Source: Lachnospiraceae bacterium (lineage in GTDB: Bacteria > Bacillota > Clostridia > Lachnospirales > Lachnospiraceae). Taken from it: a stretch of DNA of 64,000 nucleotides. Numbering within the stretch: the first letter of the stretch is position 1; the number at the start of each line of letters is the position of its first letter. The translations under genes were made by a program, and so were the position numbers. The stretch is taken from positions 62,001 to 126,000 of the forward strand of contig CAJTEM010000004.1 in the NCBI GenBank assembly GCA_910575255.1, in the 5' to 3' direction. Below the pieces are notes generated by a model, which was not told the origin of the DNA, did no database searches, and was given only the letters and a program-made list of their open reading frames with translations. This document shows positions 1-12,800 of this stretch, in pieces.

Positions 1-1
1 G

Positions 2-775
2 GCATTACAAGCCTATCCGTACCAGGCAGAAAAGACGGTGATCATTACGGCGAGAACCAGAGAAAAAGGACTGGAAGAGCACTGTGAGGTGAGATTGTCA
101 TTTCAGGCCAACCTCTTGCGCACGGGCGGAGGGGGATCTTCCTCCGGGGGAGGATCTTCTTCGGGAGGTGGATCTTCCTCAGGCGGGGGTTCCTCTTCGG
201 GAGGAGGGTCTTCCTCAGGAGGCGGATCTTCCTCAGGAGGCGGATCTTCCCCGGCAGGTGCAGCCTCTTCGGCCGGAAGTTCTTCCGGCGGACCGGGAGT
301 ATCCAATGTGACTGTGACGGAGGAACCGGTTCCCAAGAGCGGATTAGCGGCGGAAGAGCTGCCGGATTATGTGGTCTCTGGAACCTGGACAATGGATGAT
401 TCCGGACGATGGAGCTTTTCTGACGGAAAGAGAACTTATGCCGGAGAATGGGCTGCGGTACGGAATCCTTATGCGGATCCTGCCGCAGGGCAGAAGGAAT
501 TCGACTGGTTCCGATTTGATGGAATGGGTTTTCTGGTCTGCGGCTGGTATACGGATCCGGATGGCAGCACCTATTATCTGAATCCGAGGCCGGACGGGAC
601 AAAAGGAAGAATGTTTACCGGCTGGAACTGGATCCGCGATGATGAGGGGAACGAATTCTGTTTTTATTTTAATGAGAAATCCGACGGCACCAGAGGAGCC
701 TTGTGGCATGGAGGAAGGACACCGGATGGGTATGAGACGGACAGCAGGGGGCGGTGGATTGAAAAAGACGGTTGA
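2..775 (+). CDS. Secreted wall-binding protein, C-terminal part (5' end outside window)
   Basis: The frame is open to the left edge, so the N-terminus and any signal peptide are missing. About 40 residues of unrecognised sequence are followed by a pure Gly/Ser linker made of seven GGGSSS-type units. A short Ser/Gly/Pro spacer comes next, and then about 130 residues rich in Trp, Tyr and Gly with choline-binding-type (CW_binding_1) repeats, visible as GWYTDPDGSTYYLNP and GWNWIRDDEGNEFCFYFNE. Such repeats bind wall polymers non-covalently, so the protein is probably surface-attached through this end, with the linker separating it from whatever lies upstream. The next gene starts 62 bp downstream with a strong ribosome site and is probably co-transcribed. 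The function of the missing part is unknown. Confidence 0.8.
   Translation, partial: ALQAYPYQAEKTVIITARTREKGLEEHCEVRLSFQANLLRTGGGGSSSGGGSSSGGGSSSGGGSSSGGGSSSGGGSSSGGGSSPAGAASSAGSSSGGPGVSNVTVTEEPVPKSGLAAEELPDYVVSGTWTMDDSGRWSFSDGKRTYAGEWAAVRNPYADPAAGQKEFDWFRFDGMGFLVCGWYTDPDGSTYYLNPRPDGTKGRMFTGWNWIRDDEGNEFCFYFNEKSDGTRGALWHGGRTPDGYETDSRGRWIEKDG
125..253 (+). repeat. In-frame 18-bp tandem repeat coding GGGSSS
   Basis: Seven near-identical 18-bp units code for the Gly/Ser linker of the first gene. Units differ only at silent positions except the last, where Ser becomes Pro. The period is a multiple of three, so gain or loss of units would change linker length without a frameshift. Confidence 0.9.
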
Positions 776-837
776 CAGGTAACAGGCGGAAAGAGAGACA
801 AGGGATAAGGAAGGCAGGTTGAAGGAGGGGAAAGACA

Positions 838-3800
838 ATGAGACAGAGGTTTGCCGGGGTGATGGCAGGTCTGATAATACTGATGGCATTTCTGCCGTAT
901 TTGCCGCCGGCAGGTAGGGCTTATGGGGCGGTCAGCTTTGGCGGAGGCGAGCTTAGCTATCCGGAGGAGCTGGTGGCATTATGGGACCGGCTGGCATCTA
1001 TGGAGGGCGTGGATCTGGAGCGGACGGATTTTATCGGCCATATGACGAAGACGTATCCTAATCCGGGAATTGTTATTTATAAACAGCAGACCAGCGTCAG
1101 TCCTGGAAAAAGATGGAAGGATTATGAATATCGCAATATGTACTGCATTTCACACAGCCGGGAGCTGGCGGAGAATCCCAACACTACCATGGAGACAACG
1201 GCGGTCTGGTATATCAAAAAGGAACCCTATACTCTGGAAAATCTGCCGGAATTCATTAAAAGCAATACCACGGATGAGGAGCGGGTACGTCTGAATTTTC
1301 TCATTATGGCATATGCGGCCAATTATGAGGCATATCAGGGAACCGTAAATTCCGATCCGGTGGTCAAAACCGCGGACTATTATCTCTGCCAGAGCCTCTG
1401 CACTCTCTCGGAGGAGGCAAGCTTCACAGGTGACCATCAGCATGACTGGGAGATGTACCGCCGGCATGCAACACAGGTTGCCAACCGCTATCACCCATCC
1501 GGGCTGGGAAGCACACAGGTATATGAGGATATGATGGGGAAAATGGAGACCGTCTTTCGTTTGGTATGGAATACGGCCAGACTGGCGTCTGCCTGTACAG
1601 AGTCCTCGGATGGTGGTTATCTGTTCCATCCGATCGCTGCGCAGAACGCGGACGGGATGTACTATGCCTGCTATCCGCTTACCGCAGAAACCAGAGAGAT
1701 TCTGTCAGCAGCAACGATCCTTACCTATGGGGACTGGAGTTATGAAATGACAGAGTCGTCTCTGAACTTCAAATCACCGACGGGTCAGATACCAGAGGGC
1801 GGAGCGATTGCAGAAATAGATCTGAGGAATGCCAATGGAATTATCCCCCAAAATGTGGGAAAGGAAAGTGTAAGAGAGCTTCACATGCCAGTAAAGCTGG
1901 GAGGAAACTGGAGTTTGACCTTTGCACAGGGGAATCTGATCTCCCATTTAAAGGATGGTCTGAGGATTGTCGTGGGAAGTCCGGTGACCGGGGAAAATCC
2001 TCTTCCCGGTCCGTCCGGCTTCTCGTCGGTAGCGCGCTATCGGCATCAGGAACAGTGGCAGGCAGATTACAGGGTGAATCTGCGCAAGCTGGATGCAGAG
2101 ACCGGAAAGCCACTGGAAAATGCCTGGTTTGATATTCTGGAGGCTTTTGATGACGGACAGCTGAGCGGGACCGTGCTGGAGGACGACAACTGGGATAATG
2201 ATGCGGGTAGCCAGTTTTTGCGCTGGGAAGGCTGGGACAGTCCTTATGGCAGCGGAAGCCCGGATCCCTGTCCAAGAGATCAGGAGGTTACCGGAGCAGA
2301 CGGGTGGCTGAGAGAGGCATCATCCCCCGGAGCCGGAGAGCTTCTTCCCTCAGACAGCCGTGCACACCAGGATATCCGTTATTATTCTTATACGAAAGGG
2401 TATTGTGGCGGCCACCCGGAGCCGGAGGACGAGGAGGATGAGGAAGCCTGGGAGGAGTATGAACGGCAGATTGAGATCTGTGAAGCCCTGGTAGCTGCCG
2501 GAGGCTTTTACCACTCACTGTCCGGCAAAGCCAGAGAAATGCTAAAGGAGGATCGGGACCGACATTATCAGGAATTTGTCTCGCTGACCTACGACTATTC
2601 GGCACGGGAGCTGGCGGCCCGCAGCGGATATATCTGCCACAATCAGGCTCAGGTCCATGAACCCTTTGAAAATATATTTGACGGAATTCATCGGGATACC
2701 GTGCCGATAGAGACTGTCTGTGTACATTCCAGCCAGTACTATGCTCTGGGAAACCAGAGGGAATGGGAGAGCGGGGCAGGTGAAGGGATTGCGGAAGATA
2801 GGAAACCGTCCGCGAGACAGGGGACGCTTGCACAGGAGCAGGAGGGTTTTGCGACAAAAAGCAATGCAGGGAAGGTCAGTCAGATGGGGGAAGAAGGTTC
2901 CTGGCCGGCAACAAAAAGTAATGCAGGGAGAGCGGATGGGAAGGAGGAGGCTTCTCATCTGGCAACAGAGGGCGATGCTAGGAAAGAAAAAGAGGAAGGG
3001 GAAGAGGAAGAGGTTCTCAGCCTGGCAGCGGGAAGCAATGCAAGGAGGGAAAAAGAGAAAGAAGAAGAGGTTCTCAACCCGGCAACGGAAAGCAATGCCA
3101 GAAGGGGAAAAAGGAAGGAGGAAGAGATCCTCAGTCTGGCAACGGAAAGCAATGCAGGAAAGGAAAAAAGAAAAGAGGGAAGTGATGCAGGCAAGAACAG
3201 AAAAACAGAGATATTCCCGGGAGAGGAGGTGAATCCGGAAGAAATATGGATTCTGGATGAGGATGCGGGTCCGGAAGAGCCGTGGGAGGAAAAGCAGATT
3301 TTTCCGGGAATGATCCGAAAAGCAGAAGAAGTGGCAGCCATTCTGAACGGCGAGTTTCCGAAGCATGCAACTCCGTCTGACCGACCGGTTTTCAGAACAA
3401 ATACGGCAGTTCCGGCCGGCAAAGAGTCAGGGAAGACGTCTGCTTCCAAAACCTCGGTTCGGGCTTCGGTCGGCTTTATGACATCCCAGGTATCGAAGAT
3501 ACCGTTGGCAGATCAGAATTATTCCGGCCGGTCAGGCGCAGACTGGAGCTTTGAGGTCTGTGACCACCGGACGGAGGGGGAGATTCATATCAATAAGAGG
3601 GATCTGCTTTTAAAGCAGGGGGAAAATGAGGACTATGACTCTTATGGGGATACACAGGGGGATGGGACGCTTGAGGGAGCGGTCTATGGATTATTTGCAG
3701 CAACGGATCTGATTCATCCGGACGGAGTAACCGGGGTGGTGTTTGAGAAGGATAATCTGGTAGCGGTTGCTGCTACGGATAAAAACGGAGATGCTTCCTT

Positions 3801-6800
3801 TCTGGCAATCACGCAGGCGCCAGGTTCAGTGTATGATTACAATCAGGGGCGAATCACGGAAACCGGCTTTGCAGGCCCAGAGAATCTCTACCGGCAGAAT
3901 CAGCATCGGTACACCAGCAATCCTGATTCGCAGAATGGGGAGCGGTGGTACTATCCGCTCACGGACAATCAATCTGTCAACGGAAACTGCTGGGTGGGAA
4001 GACCGCTGTTTCTCGGCTCCTATTATGTGCAGGAGCTGACCCGCTCTGAGGGGTATGAGCTGTCGGTCTATGGCATAGAGGCAGAGGTTTCCAACCGCAG
4101 CAGCTGGCTGGCCGGAGGGAATACAGGAGCGAAGGGAAATGTGCGGATCAGGAAGGTCAGCGGAGAGCGCCGCCTGATGGAGGATACCGGACAGGAGGAG
4201 ACGATAACAGAAATTGAGCTGCTGGCAGAGGGCACCGAGTTTGGTGTGGAGTTGCTTATAAAGAATATAGAGGAAAGCTTACAGCCGGAGTTTTACCGTA
4301 CAGAGAAAGGAAAAAAAGAGGTATACCGCGAATGGAAGGAGGCAGAGACTGGCTGCGAAACAGTAACGGCAGTGCCGGGAACGCTGGTGCTGATTGACGG
4401 AAGACACATAGAAGCAAAAGCCGGAGATTCGATTCGTTTGCCGAACGGAGAATGTGTGACGGCAGCAAATGATAAAAGCGTGGCAGTCACTCCGGAAAAA
4501 AGGATTCTTACCGGCGAGAGGGGAGCAATTACAACTCTTGACACTCAGTATATCCCGGATTTGACCGGAATCCATGGGGAGGATGCAAAAGCCTTTTCGG
4601 ACAGCTGCAACCCGGCGTTGGAGGCAATCGGATTGGAGGATCCTGGGAAAGGGGCGCCATATTTTCGGATTGCGCTGGGAGAGGATCCCGGACTTTGGAT
4701 TCAGAGGCTGTATGAATTTCTGGCAGCAGAGGATTGCCCGGCATTCAATGCGGCACGCCTGGAGGCTGTGACAGAGGAGAAAGGAGAGTTTTACGGAATT
4801 CTGCGGTATTCTTTTCTGGAAGAAGGACTCGCGCTGCCGGTAGTGTACAGCGCGTCGGATCAGGCTTTCTATATCAGGCATTCCCTGGATGATGAAGATG
4901 ATACCAAAGGCTATCTTTATCAGAAAATTTTGCTGTCGGAATTGTCCGATGCGGATTACGAACGGGGAAATCGTCGGTATCGCTGGATAAGGGTTCCGAA
5001 TGTGAGACCGGAAAAGAAAGCGGTGGAATTCTATGAGGATCTGGATGATATAGATTTTGTAAGTGACAAGCAGTTTAAAACCTTTTGGGCCTATGGAGAG
5101 GGAGAGCCGCTGCGCACTGGGGACGGAAGTATTTATCGGAAAGAATATACATACTATGCGGAGCATTCCGGATACCAGACCGTGGAGAAGATCGCTTATG
5201 AACCGCTGAAGGCAGAGTATGATCCGGATGCAGGAAACTGGAGGATTTTTGTATCTGAGGCTCAATTGCCGGAAGCCGGAAGCCTTTTCGTTGCCATCCG
5301 CTATCAAAACCGATTTGCCGGGGAGAATATGGGACTGACCGTGGAAGCGGTGCCTTCAAGGAATCTGACAGGGACTTACATAAAAGCAGTGGATCTGGTC
5401 TATCCGGGACAGCATCGGATCTATGAGGATGCAGGAACCAGACAGAAACCGGCAGAGGTGCTGGAACGGGCAATCCTTCAGAGGATCCGGGTGAGGAAGG
5501 ATATTGAAGAGAGTTCTTATCAGAATACGAATTCTTATGGCGAGGTTCATGAAGACTGGTTTACCAGGCTGATGGGGGGCTTTGGGAAAGGGGGCGAGGC
5601 AGAAGCCTGTGCCAAAGGACTGGACAATTTTCGCTTTAAATGCTATCTCAAATCCAATTTGACCCGCTTGTATCGGGCTGAGGATGGAAGTGTGATTTGG
5701 CAGGATCGGCAGGGAAGAGAATTGGAGGATAAAGATCTGAAGCAGGAAAAGCAGGTGTTTCCTGAGCTGGTGCGAAAGATTTACACAAAGGTAAGGCATC
5801 AGACGGATCCGCTTTTTCAGGATTCCCGTGATGCGGTGACGGCGAATGAGACTCTTTATGGAGATACGGACGGAAAAATCAATGAAAACCCCAATCCGGG
5901 TTATACGGCAATTTTGGAGACAACAGAACAAAGCGTGGGGGAGGCCGTGTCACGGTCGGAGAAAAGCTATAACTATGAGAAATTTTTCCATGCCATGAAT
6001 GTGGCAAATGTGGACAAGTGGGACGACGCGGCGCCCGGCTATACCAGCTGGCAGCCGATCGGCAATGCTTCGAATCGGAGCCGGGAAGCTTTGATGAATG
6101 CCAGGGTTTCGGATTCCGTGCGCCAGTTTGCCCTGGACTGGTATCTGGAAGATGAGCTGGCAAAGCTGGTAGCGCCTGCAGGGAAAAATACCGGAGAGAA
6201 GCAGGCTTTAGAAGGAGAAGTCTCGTATCCGGATGAGATCCTGGATCGGGCGTTGTGGACCGCGATTCAGAAAGCAGAGAATTATCTGAAGCCGTTTTTT
6301 GCCTATGATCTGGACGAAATCTATGCCATTGACTGGGAGGAAGCAGCAGGAGGAGGAACCGATGGGGATGCGTCCACCCTGTCTGCAGATGTTCTCTGGG
6401 AGGGAAGAGAAGGGGAAACAGATCCAGGCAGTGCTGCGGCTGGTGGTTATTGCGGCACTTCAGCCTATTTACCTTATGGTACTTATGTAGTGGTGGAACA
6501 AGAGCCGCGTTATGCCGGCAGCGAATATGAGAAAAATCTGGAGGATTTCAGGAACAAGCACTACCAGACAGATCAGCCCCGGGAGGTTTCCCTGCCGTCG
6601 GTGTATGCAGATGCAGGCGGCACACAGACAATGGCAGAAAGAAAAAGTAATGATTATTGTTATGATATTTCCTTAGCGAAACCGGAGATGGAAAGGAGAT
6701 ACCGGATTCGTTTCTGCCAGGAGGATCAGGTAATCCAGGCGCACAATCATCATGGGGACTTTGAAATCTTTCCCTATGGAATGGATATCGGACAGATTAC

Positions 6801-9800
6801 GAACCAGGTACCGACAGCACCGGGAAAAGGAGATTATTTTTCCCTCAGCCAGGATGAATATAGGCCCGGCAAAAATTATTACAATCCGTCGGATCACCGC
6901 ACGTCAGAACCAGTGATTTACTATCTGTCAGAGGGACAGTCCGGACAAAAGGGCATAGCGGACAATTATCGATACAGCTCGGTATCGGAACACCAAAAAA
7001 CAGCAACAGCTATGCACGGAGTACAGACAGCACAGGATAAAGAGTATGCTCCCATGCTTGTACCGTGGGGATTGACAGCTCCAGGCGGATCCGGAAACCG
7101 TTATCGGAAAGCAGGCAGGAAGGAGGAAAGTGACAAAGAAGGCGGTTACCAGGGATTTGCTTCTGTGAAGTTTCACAATCGTTTTTTTGGAGCAAGGCTT
7201 CGCCTGGAGAAGCTGGATAGTGAGACACATGAGAATATTCTGCATGACGGAGCGGTTTTTGCAGTCTATGCGGCAAAACGAGAGGATACAAAGGATGGCA
7301 GCGGACAGGTATGCTTCTATGAAAGGGATACCACGATTTCCGGGAGCAGGGGGTTTCTGGAAGCGATGGGAGCTACGGATATCCGTCCGATGGTGAGAGG
7401 ACAGTCATTTTTTGAGCGATTATTTGGAAAAAAGCCTGGTCCGGGAAACCGGTACACAGGGGTGGTTTTAGCCGGAACGCCGGTATGTGAGGAAGCAGAG
7501 CGGATTGTACTGAGAGAGGAAGAGGGAATACAAACCGGAGAATTCGCCTCCTATTCCACGACAGCAGACATAAAGATGCGAGCAGAAGAGACGGACGGCG
7601 AGCTGGCCTGGCAGCTGCAGACGATCGGATATCTGGAGACACCGCAGCCGCTGGGAGCGGGAGTCTATGTGATCTGTGAGGAAAAAGCCCCTGCCGGGTA
7701 CGTGAGAAGTGCCCCGATAGCACTGGAGGTTTATTCCGACAAAATTACTTACTATAAGAAGGGAAAAAGAGACAAACGGGTGGTGGCAGCTGTCTATGAA
7801 AAAGATTGCAGAGAATTGACCAAAGAAGGGACGGCTTCCTGGGATACGTTAACAACAGCCCGTGTGAATGTGGAAAATGATCCGATCCGGTTAACGGTAG
7901 AAAAACGAAAGGAGGCAGGGGCGGATCCGGCTGCTCCGATTGGCGACAAAACCGTGACGTATAAGGTCAGCGGCAGGATTGACGGAAAGCTGGCGGACAT
8001 CGGAAATCATCCCGATTATTCTTATGCCTATGAAAACGGACATTATCTTGGGTATGGATGGAGAAAAGGAACCCTGGAATATCTGACGGCAAGAAAGCAG
8101 GCCGGAGAGCAGGTGGAGATCGCTTATGAAGGAGGGGTGTTTGCCGGGTACGGCTACGTGACAAGGAAGCTTGAGACTGCACAGGATGAAAATGCCTATG
8201 TGGCAGGCGCCACGATGACGCTTTTTGATGCCCTGCTGCTCAAGCCGTCTGGGGATACGGAAGACCATGCCTTTGAAGGACTGGTGACAGAAAGAAATGC
8301 AGCCAATAATGTCACCCGGATGTATGTGAAGAAGGGGTATGCCGGAGAGAAAACAAGCTTTGTCAAAGATCTGCATCAGAATCAATGGATGGCGGCAAAG
8401 ACGCAGCGGCCGGATACGGATATTCTGTATTATGATCTGGACAGTCTGGATGTCATATCCACAGAAAATGTGGATGGGCGCAGAATCACCTACGGATATG
8501 ACAGAGATTATAAAAAGGTTCCTGTGGCAATGACAGAATCTGACAAAGCGAATTTTAACCGGACAGACACCGAGCATTCTCTGTTTGCTTTCCGGGGCGG
8601 GATTGCCTTTCTCGAATTCGCAGGAGGAGATTTTACGAAGCTTTCGTATTCTGCGGTCAATAAGGTGCTCACGGTGGGAGAAGGAACGAAGGTTTATCAC
8701 CTGAATCGGGAGGGAAACCGGGACTGTCTGGTAGATCCCTATACAGGTATGGCCTATGTACCGTCAATGGAAGAAGAGGGAGAAGTGATGGTATGGGCAG
8801 TCCGGATTCACAGAGATGAATATGGCAACCGGATTGCCAGAGACAAGATTACGACTTCGCGATTAGCTACAGTCGGTGAAAATCAGGACAGCTGTTTGGA
8901 GCAGGAAATCCTGGATGTGGTGAATCATTCCGGCCATGAGATTCCGGAGGATTGCCGTCCGTCCTATTATCACACAGAGTCTGGTTCTGTTTCCGGCACC
9001 TGGAAACCGGAGGATAAGGAGGAGAGTCACCGGGAGACCACTGTCATCACAAATAAACAGGGGCAGAATCTGAATGGCGAGGTCTTAACGGATGATAACA
9101 ACGGCAGTTTTTCCGGAACCTTGAATCCGGTTTATGATGACTGGGGATTGCCTCAATATTACCAGAGGAGTGAGGAGAGCTATGACAAAGGCACAGAGCT
9201 TTATGACCGCAACGGTGATTTTGTCCGCTATCAGGACTCGGATAATCTGGAGAGATATAATAACAATGCCTACCGCATCAACTGTTACAGACAGCTGCAT
9301 GACGGAAAGGAACAGGAAGAAAAACAGAATCAGAAGAAGCTGTATCACCGCCAGGGAGAAGGCTATATTCTGGAAAACACCTGGCTGAGTTCTGACAAGA
9401 CACCGAATGATCCCTTCCACACAGAAGAGACAGAGGGACAGCCGGATATCTTAAAACGTGTGCCAGCAGGGCATTATATCCTGGAAGAGCTGAAAAGCCC
9501 GGCTGGATATGTGACGGCACTGCCGGTCGGCGTAACGGTTCATGAGAGCAGTGATATGCAGAATACAGAGATGGTGGATAAGACCATAAAGATCGAGATA
9601 TCCAAGGTGGATGCTCCATTAAGCAGGCAGAAGCAGGTATGGGAGATCGGAGCAGACGGAAAAAGAAAAGACAAAGGAGCAGGGACAGAAAGAACCGGAG
9701 GATACACCTATGGACTGGTTCCGGGAGCAGAGCTTACCTTGTATGCCGCCAGAAAAATCTACTCGGCGGAAGAACCGGGCGGATATTATCTGGAGAAGAT

Positions 9801-12800
9801 CAGCGAGGAGCCGTTTGTCTTTGAGTCTACCAACAGCCGCACGGGAAAGAGGGAGTGGAACACGGCCCGTTGGGTTACCGGCACAGAGCCGGTCTATGCA
9901 GAGGGCATACCGGCCGGTTATTATCTTCTGGAGGAAACGTCCCCGCCAGAGGGGTTCATTGCCGCAGAACCGATCAATATTGTCATTCGGGAGACTGCCC
10001 AGGTGCAGATCTTTACGGTTTACAACGATCATACCAAGACAGAGATTGAGAAATATACCGGACAGGGAAAAGAGAGACGGTTGCTGCCAGGAGCGGGATT
10101 TGCGCTTTATGAGGCAAGTACCGATGCAAACGGAGAAGTAATCTTTTCTGACAGCAGGCCGGAATATGATCCGGAGAGGGTTGTGGATCAGTGGGTCAGC
10201 AGCGACCGGGAGGCCTGCCAGAGCTTTATACCGGCATTTGAGGCCATGTATCAGGATTATGGGGCAAAGGAGGGAGCCTCTGTGCGATGGCGGGAAGGAA
10301 AGACAGAGCATACGGCCCGCTGCGTAAGCCTGGAGGTGATGGATGCATCGGCGCAAGGAGGCCATGAGATGCTTCATCCTCCGGTGGCCACGATGATATT
10401 GGAGACAGAAACCGGAGAAAAAATCAGGGTTGTTGCATATGGAGAGGATTCCTTTGAATATCAGTTTGATTATTGCGCTCTGCCAATGGTGAACTCCCAT
10501 GCCTGTGCCTATACCAGTTTAGATGGTGTGCGGCGTTTCGATTATCTGCCGGCCGGCAGGGCCTATGTACTGGTAGAGACAGAGGCTCCGAAGGGGTATG
10601 CAAAAGCAGCAGAAAAAGTGATCCGTGTTGGAAATACGGAAGATATCTACAGGTATACCGTGGAAAATACAGAAGGGAGGCTTTATATTTCCAAGGTTGC
10701 AGAGGAGGGAACCCGAGAGCTTGCGGGAGCAAAGATGAGATTATACCGGGCCGGAGATGACGGGGAATTTATCGCAGAGGAGAACTACCTGCAGGAAGAA
10801 TGGATCACAGGAGAGGACGGACATTATACGGATGAGGATTTTGTAAACGGAAGGATTCTGAAAGGATATGATACAGGAGACTTAAGACCGCATGAGGTCC
10901 GCAGGCTGGCAGATGGCAGGTATTGGTTATCGGAGGTGAAAAGTCCGGATTATTATACAACATTCCTACCGGTTGCTATCGACTACCGGCAGGAGGGGGA
11001 GAACCGCATCGTGCGGGTCAGTAACCGGCTGGCCTCCGGAAGCCTGGAGGTAGAAAAGACAGACAGCGGAGGGAAGATCCTGGAGGGTGCGGTGTTTGAG
11101 CTGGCTGCTTATCACCGGCAGGATATGCGCAACCCCGTGCTGTGCCAGAGACTGAACTGCATCAAGGGAAAGCTTCGCGCAGAGGGGCTTTGCATAGGTG
11201 ATATCGGAGAGGACGGAAGGGTGGAGCCTTATCTCTATAAGCTCAGGGAGATCGTACCTCCCAAAGGATATGCCGCGACTACCAGAATATTTACCTGGGA
11301 ATTTTCAGCGAATCAAAACGGCGATTCCTTCCGGCCGGGGGAAGAGGCAAAGAAGAACCTGCGGATTGTCAATGAGCCAACCAGGATTTCCTTAGGAAAA
11401 GCGGATTTCGATCAACTGGGAGTTCCTCAAAGCAGATGGTTTCTGGCCGGTGCAGAGCTGGCAGTATATGAGCTGACAGGAAGGAATGAGAAGGATGAGC
11501 TTCTGTATGATGCAGATAATCCGCAGAAACAGTGGGTAACCGACGGCACAGAGTATGAGTTAGAAGGGCTGGCAGGCGGACAGAGCTATCTGCTGAAGGA
11601 GCTTTCTGCGCCAAAGGGCTACGAGTTGATGGAGCCGGTTATTTTTACCCTTTCCGGAGACGGAAGGAGGATTTCGGATATCAGTAACCATTGCCATACC
11701 ATTACGGTCCATACCGGGGATTCGGATGAGGAGGGGACAGTCTTTGATAAAGAACATCCGGACAAGGATCGGATCCAGGCAGTAACCGTGAAGGGACGGT
11801 ATCCGATCCGGGTGGAATATGAGCTTTGGAGTGCTCAAAACCAGATGATTGCAAGCTGGACAGGGAGCCGCGACGGACATACTCTCTGCCGGAGGGATTT
11901 TCCGGAGGCAGAAGGGGTATGTATGCTGAGAGAACGGGTCTGTTACAACAATGGTTCGTCGTTTGTCAGCAGCCAGAGAACGGAAAGACTGAGCTTTGAC
12001 GCGGACGGACTGTGCCGGATTCCGGGAAGAGAGGCCCGGAAAGCAGAATGGATTCTGAGTGACAGCTCTGGCAGGGAGCTTGATTCCTTTTTGGTCAGTG
12101 AGGTCAGACAGGAAAAGACGATTCCGAATTTGGAGCTTTCGGGAGATTCTGAGATTTTTCAAAACGGGCGGAGTTATTTGCTGACAGAGGAGACTCTGTA
12201 TTCGGATGGAAGCAGACAAAAGAGCGGCCGTATGCAGTTTGTTCTGAATGAGAACGGTGCGGTTTTCGGGATTGTTGCGGCGGATTTAAAGACGAAAGTG
12301 TGCCTGTCCAAGACAGAGATCACAGGAAATAGGGAGCTTCCGGGATGCCATATGAGGCTGAAGGATCAATATGGAGAGAAACTGATCTCCTGGGTATCCG
12401 GGGAGGAACCTTACAGGCTGGAAGGATTTCTGATGCCAGGCGGGATCTATTATCTGGAGGAGACTTATCCGAGAGAAGGATATGCTTATGCAGAAGAAAT
12501 CCGTTTTACGGTATCTCTGGATGGAAGCACAGATACCGTGGTCATGAAGGACTGCCCCACTCATGTTTTTATCAGTAAAACAGACATTACCGGGGAGGAA
12601 GAGCTTTCTGGCAACCGGCTGAGGATAAAGACCATGGACGGACAGGAGGTGGTTTCCTGGGTTTCAGGGGAAAAGCCATATGAGATTACAGGGCTTCTGA
12701 AAGCAGGAGAAACTTATATTCTCGAGGAACTGAGCCCGCGGGACGGTTTTGCCCTGGCAGAGGAGATATCCTTTAGAGTCAGCCGGGACGGGAAGACAGA

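Noticed and set aside
103-602. Long minus-strand frames across the Gly/Ser linker
   Set aside because: They read the complement of a GC-rich tandem repeat and give Pro/Glu repeats; the plus-strand frame is the real gene.
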